From Himantopus leucocephalus (lineage: Eukaryota > Chordata > Aves > Charadriiformes > Recurvirostridae): a stretch of DNA of 64,000 nt. Positions 62,330-64,000 of the stretch are shown here, one piece after another. The notes beneath the pieces were generated by a model, which saw only the letters and a list, made by a program, of their open reading frames with translations, did not search any database and was not told where the DNA came from. The translations under genes were made by a program, and so were the position numbers. Positions within the stretch are counted from its first letter, which is position 1, and the number at the start of each line of letters is the position of its first letter. Where the stretch lies: contig RSEF01000001.1 of NCBI GenBank assembly GCA_003993805.1, forward strand, positions 147,605,381 to 147,669,380. The letters are read 5' to 3'.

Positions 62330-62700
62330 AAAAGGACTAGGCATGGTGATGCCAGGGCCTTGCCAGGGCTGGGGAGTCCCTGGGGGCTGGGAGCGTTGGG
62401 GGCTCCCCATGGTGGGTGATGGCAGGGCCTGTCAGCTGGGGCCTGTCCCACCCCCAACCAGGAGCAGGGCAGCCGGGGGCACTGGGGCAATCCCAGCCCT
62501 GGGCATCGGGCACCTCCATGGAGACAGGGACGGGCTGAGGCTGGGCTAGGCTGTCGGTCCGTGGGTGACGGTGAGGATCAGTCCTGGTGAGGGGGACTGG
62601 GGTGAGACATGGCCTTGGGATGGCCACATGGGTGCCCTCAAGATGCTGACCAGCAACATGGTCAGTGTGTGCTGGGGTGTCAATAAGCGACTGGTAACTA
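62330..62700. other. GC-rich island, unidentified
   Basis: About 370 bp of GC-rich DNA with GGGGCTGGG-type runs and seven CpG, sharply bounded by AT-rich DNA. Frames are open on both strands (88 and 96 codons, rich in Gly and Pro), typical of GC-rich non-coding DNA. It may be an old GC-rich retroelement fragment. The terms CCAGGGCCTTGCCAGGGCT and GGCAGGGCCTGTCAGCTGGG recur within it, giving weak internal repetition. Confidence 0.5.
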
Positions 62701-62704
62701 ATTG

Positions 62705-64000
62705 TAGATAGAGAAGTAGCAGGGTTTCCCCATTTCAGGTTAAAACCAGATATGGATCAGAGCCTTGCACGTCCCGGATTGCATTATGTCCTGAGCAAAC
62801 TTAGTGCTGGCTGTGGTCCAGGAAGTAATTTTCCAGCCATTTTTCCAGCTGCAGACTGGAGTGCCTTGAATGCAGCCTTTATACTCCTCTAACATCAGGC
62901 CCTGAAACAAAGACTATGTGTGCTCTACAAAGACGTTTTGTTATAACTAGATGGATTGTATTTACAATTGGGATTACAGTACATGGGAACCAAGATACAG
63001 AAATATAAATGAGAAAAACCTCTTTCTGATGATAGTGAATAAAATAACCCCCATAGGAATTGCCATATACTTACATAGCCATCATGTGGCTTATTGGGAA
63101 AGTTGAAGGTATCAGTCTCATAAGGGTCCTGGCACATCTGCAGTTATACCCAAGAGTCTGTTTCAATATAGTATAAAAAAATGCTATGCATGTTTAGAGC
63201 TACGTTAATTTTAGAGTTACCATAGAAATTGCTGGCATCTCAATATTTAATTTCATTTCACAATAGGACAAAATCCAGATATTTCAAAACCTTCCTTAGA
63301 ATGGAAATTTTAAAATCCTTAGGAAAAAATATTATTAAAAAATAAATAGATCTGGAGTTCATTGAAATGTTTTATTTTGCTTATTCAAAGCATCACAATG
63401 GTTTGTGTTGATTCATTTCAACACTGAACTGCAGATCACGACTGTGCATTGTCTTGAGGGAGCTGTAGTACCAAATCTCATTCATTCTCACACTGTGAGC
63501 AGGGTCCCTGGCTTGACTCCATCTTCTGTAATGCACTAAGAATCACAGGGCTTCCAAGATAAATCCTACAGTTTTGTTCAGAAAGGCGTTATATGCATTA
63601 CAGGAAATGGATAATTTCAGCAAAAGAACAAGAGAAAGGAAGTCCACAGCTATAGACCACAGAAGGCATAAAACATTAGGGAAAGGTCACTATGTGTTTG
63701 CTTATTCATGCCAGCTCAAAAGAAAAAAAAAGCCTTTGGAGTCATTCAGACCATGAACACTTTCTGATTTGTATCAAACCACCCAAAAGTGAAGTATTTC
63801 ACTTTGGTTTTTATGCACTTTTTTAAAATAGTAAAAATTCTGCAATGTAGGGCTCTTTAAAAAACATCCGATACAAAAAGTCATGTCACAGAGGAGACTT
63901 TCAGTGTTTCTTCTGTCCAGGACTTCCAGCAGGAAAATGGATGAAATACTTTTAAACCCAGGAGTGGGAACTTCAGCTCTGGGCAAGCATCCTCCTCTGC
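62705..64000. other. gene-free unique DNA
   Basis: No recognised gene or repeat to the end of the window. Short frames only. Confidence 0.65.

Noticed and set aside
1..64000. CRISPR arrays, operons, phage or bacterial defence systems
   Set aside because: The window is vertebrate nuclear DNA; no spaced direct-repeat array and no prokaryotic gene organisation is present.

Overview
The window looks like a piece of an intergenic gene desert or a very large intron from a bird nuclear genome. The main evidence is four CR1 retrotransposon copies carrying typical avian CR1 text: the octamer ATTCTATG at the 3' end and the RHWNRLPREVV-like C-terminus of the CR1 reverse-transcriptase protein. One old sauropsid-type interspersed repeat adds to this. 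Base composition is about 40% GC, CpG is depleted except in a few islands, and no operon or bacterial gene structure is present. I cannot tell which bird order it comes from. No host protein-coding gene, rRNA or tRNA could be recognised. The open frames are short, often occur on both strands at once, and lie in repeats or low-complexity DNA.

Layout. 1-6.35 kb: unique AT-rich DNA. 6.36-6.49 kb: the sharpest CpG cluster in the window. 7.70-7.84 kb: an AT-rich tract. 8-21 kb: unique DNA with a nested palindrome at 15.7 kb, a candidate conserved non-coding block at 17.9-18.1 kb and a long poly-T with an N at 14.4 kb. 21.03-21.28 kb: a 128-bp tandem duplication with a single N exactly at its junction. 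26.76-27.32 kb: a minus-strand CR1 interrupted by a 100-N gap. 29.2-29.7 kb: an exon-like open segment and a CpG-retaining block. 30.4-31.1 kb: a plus-strand CR1. 32.1-32.6 kb: a GC-rich patch and a homeodomain-type motif cluster. 42.3-43.07 kb: a PBX/MEIS-type motif cluster followed by an ancient repeat. 49.49-49.77 kb: a pure AT low-complexity block bounded by 11-bp direct repeats. 51.98-52.48 kb: a second minus-strand CR1. 53.2 kb: a near-perfect inverted repeat. 61.1-61.5 kb: a (GCT)7 microsatellite and a decayed plus-strand CR1. 62.3-62.7 kb: a GC-rich island.

Interpretation. Nothing here looks like a new multi-gene system. The useful observations are (a) assembly problems that would mislead annotation: the gap inside CR1, the N-marked tandem duplication and the other single-N joins; (b) several motif-dense or CpG-retaining unique blocks that could be long-range enhancers, judged from sequence only; and (c) DNA palindromes able to form hairpins or cruciforms. 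All regulatory calls are inferences that need cross-species alignment.
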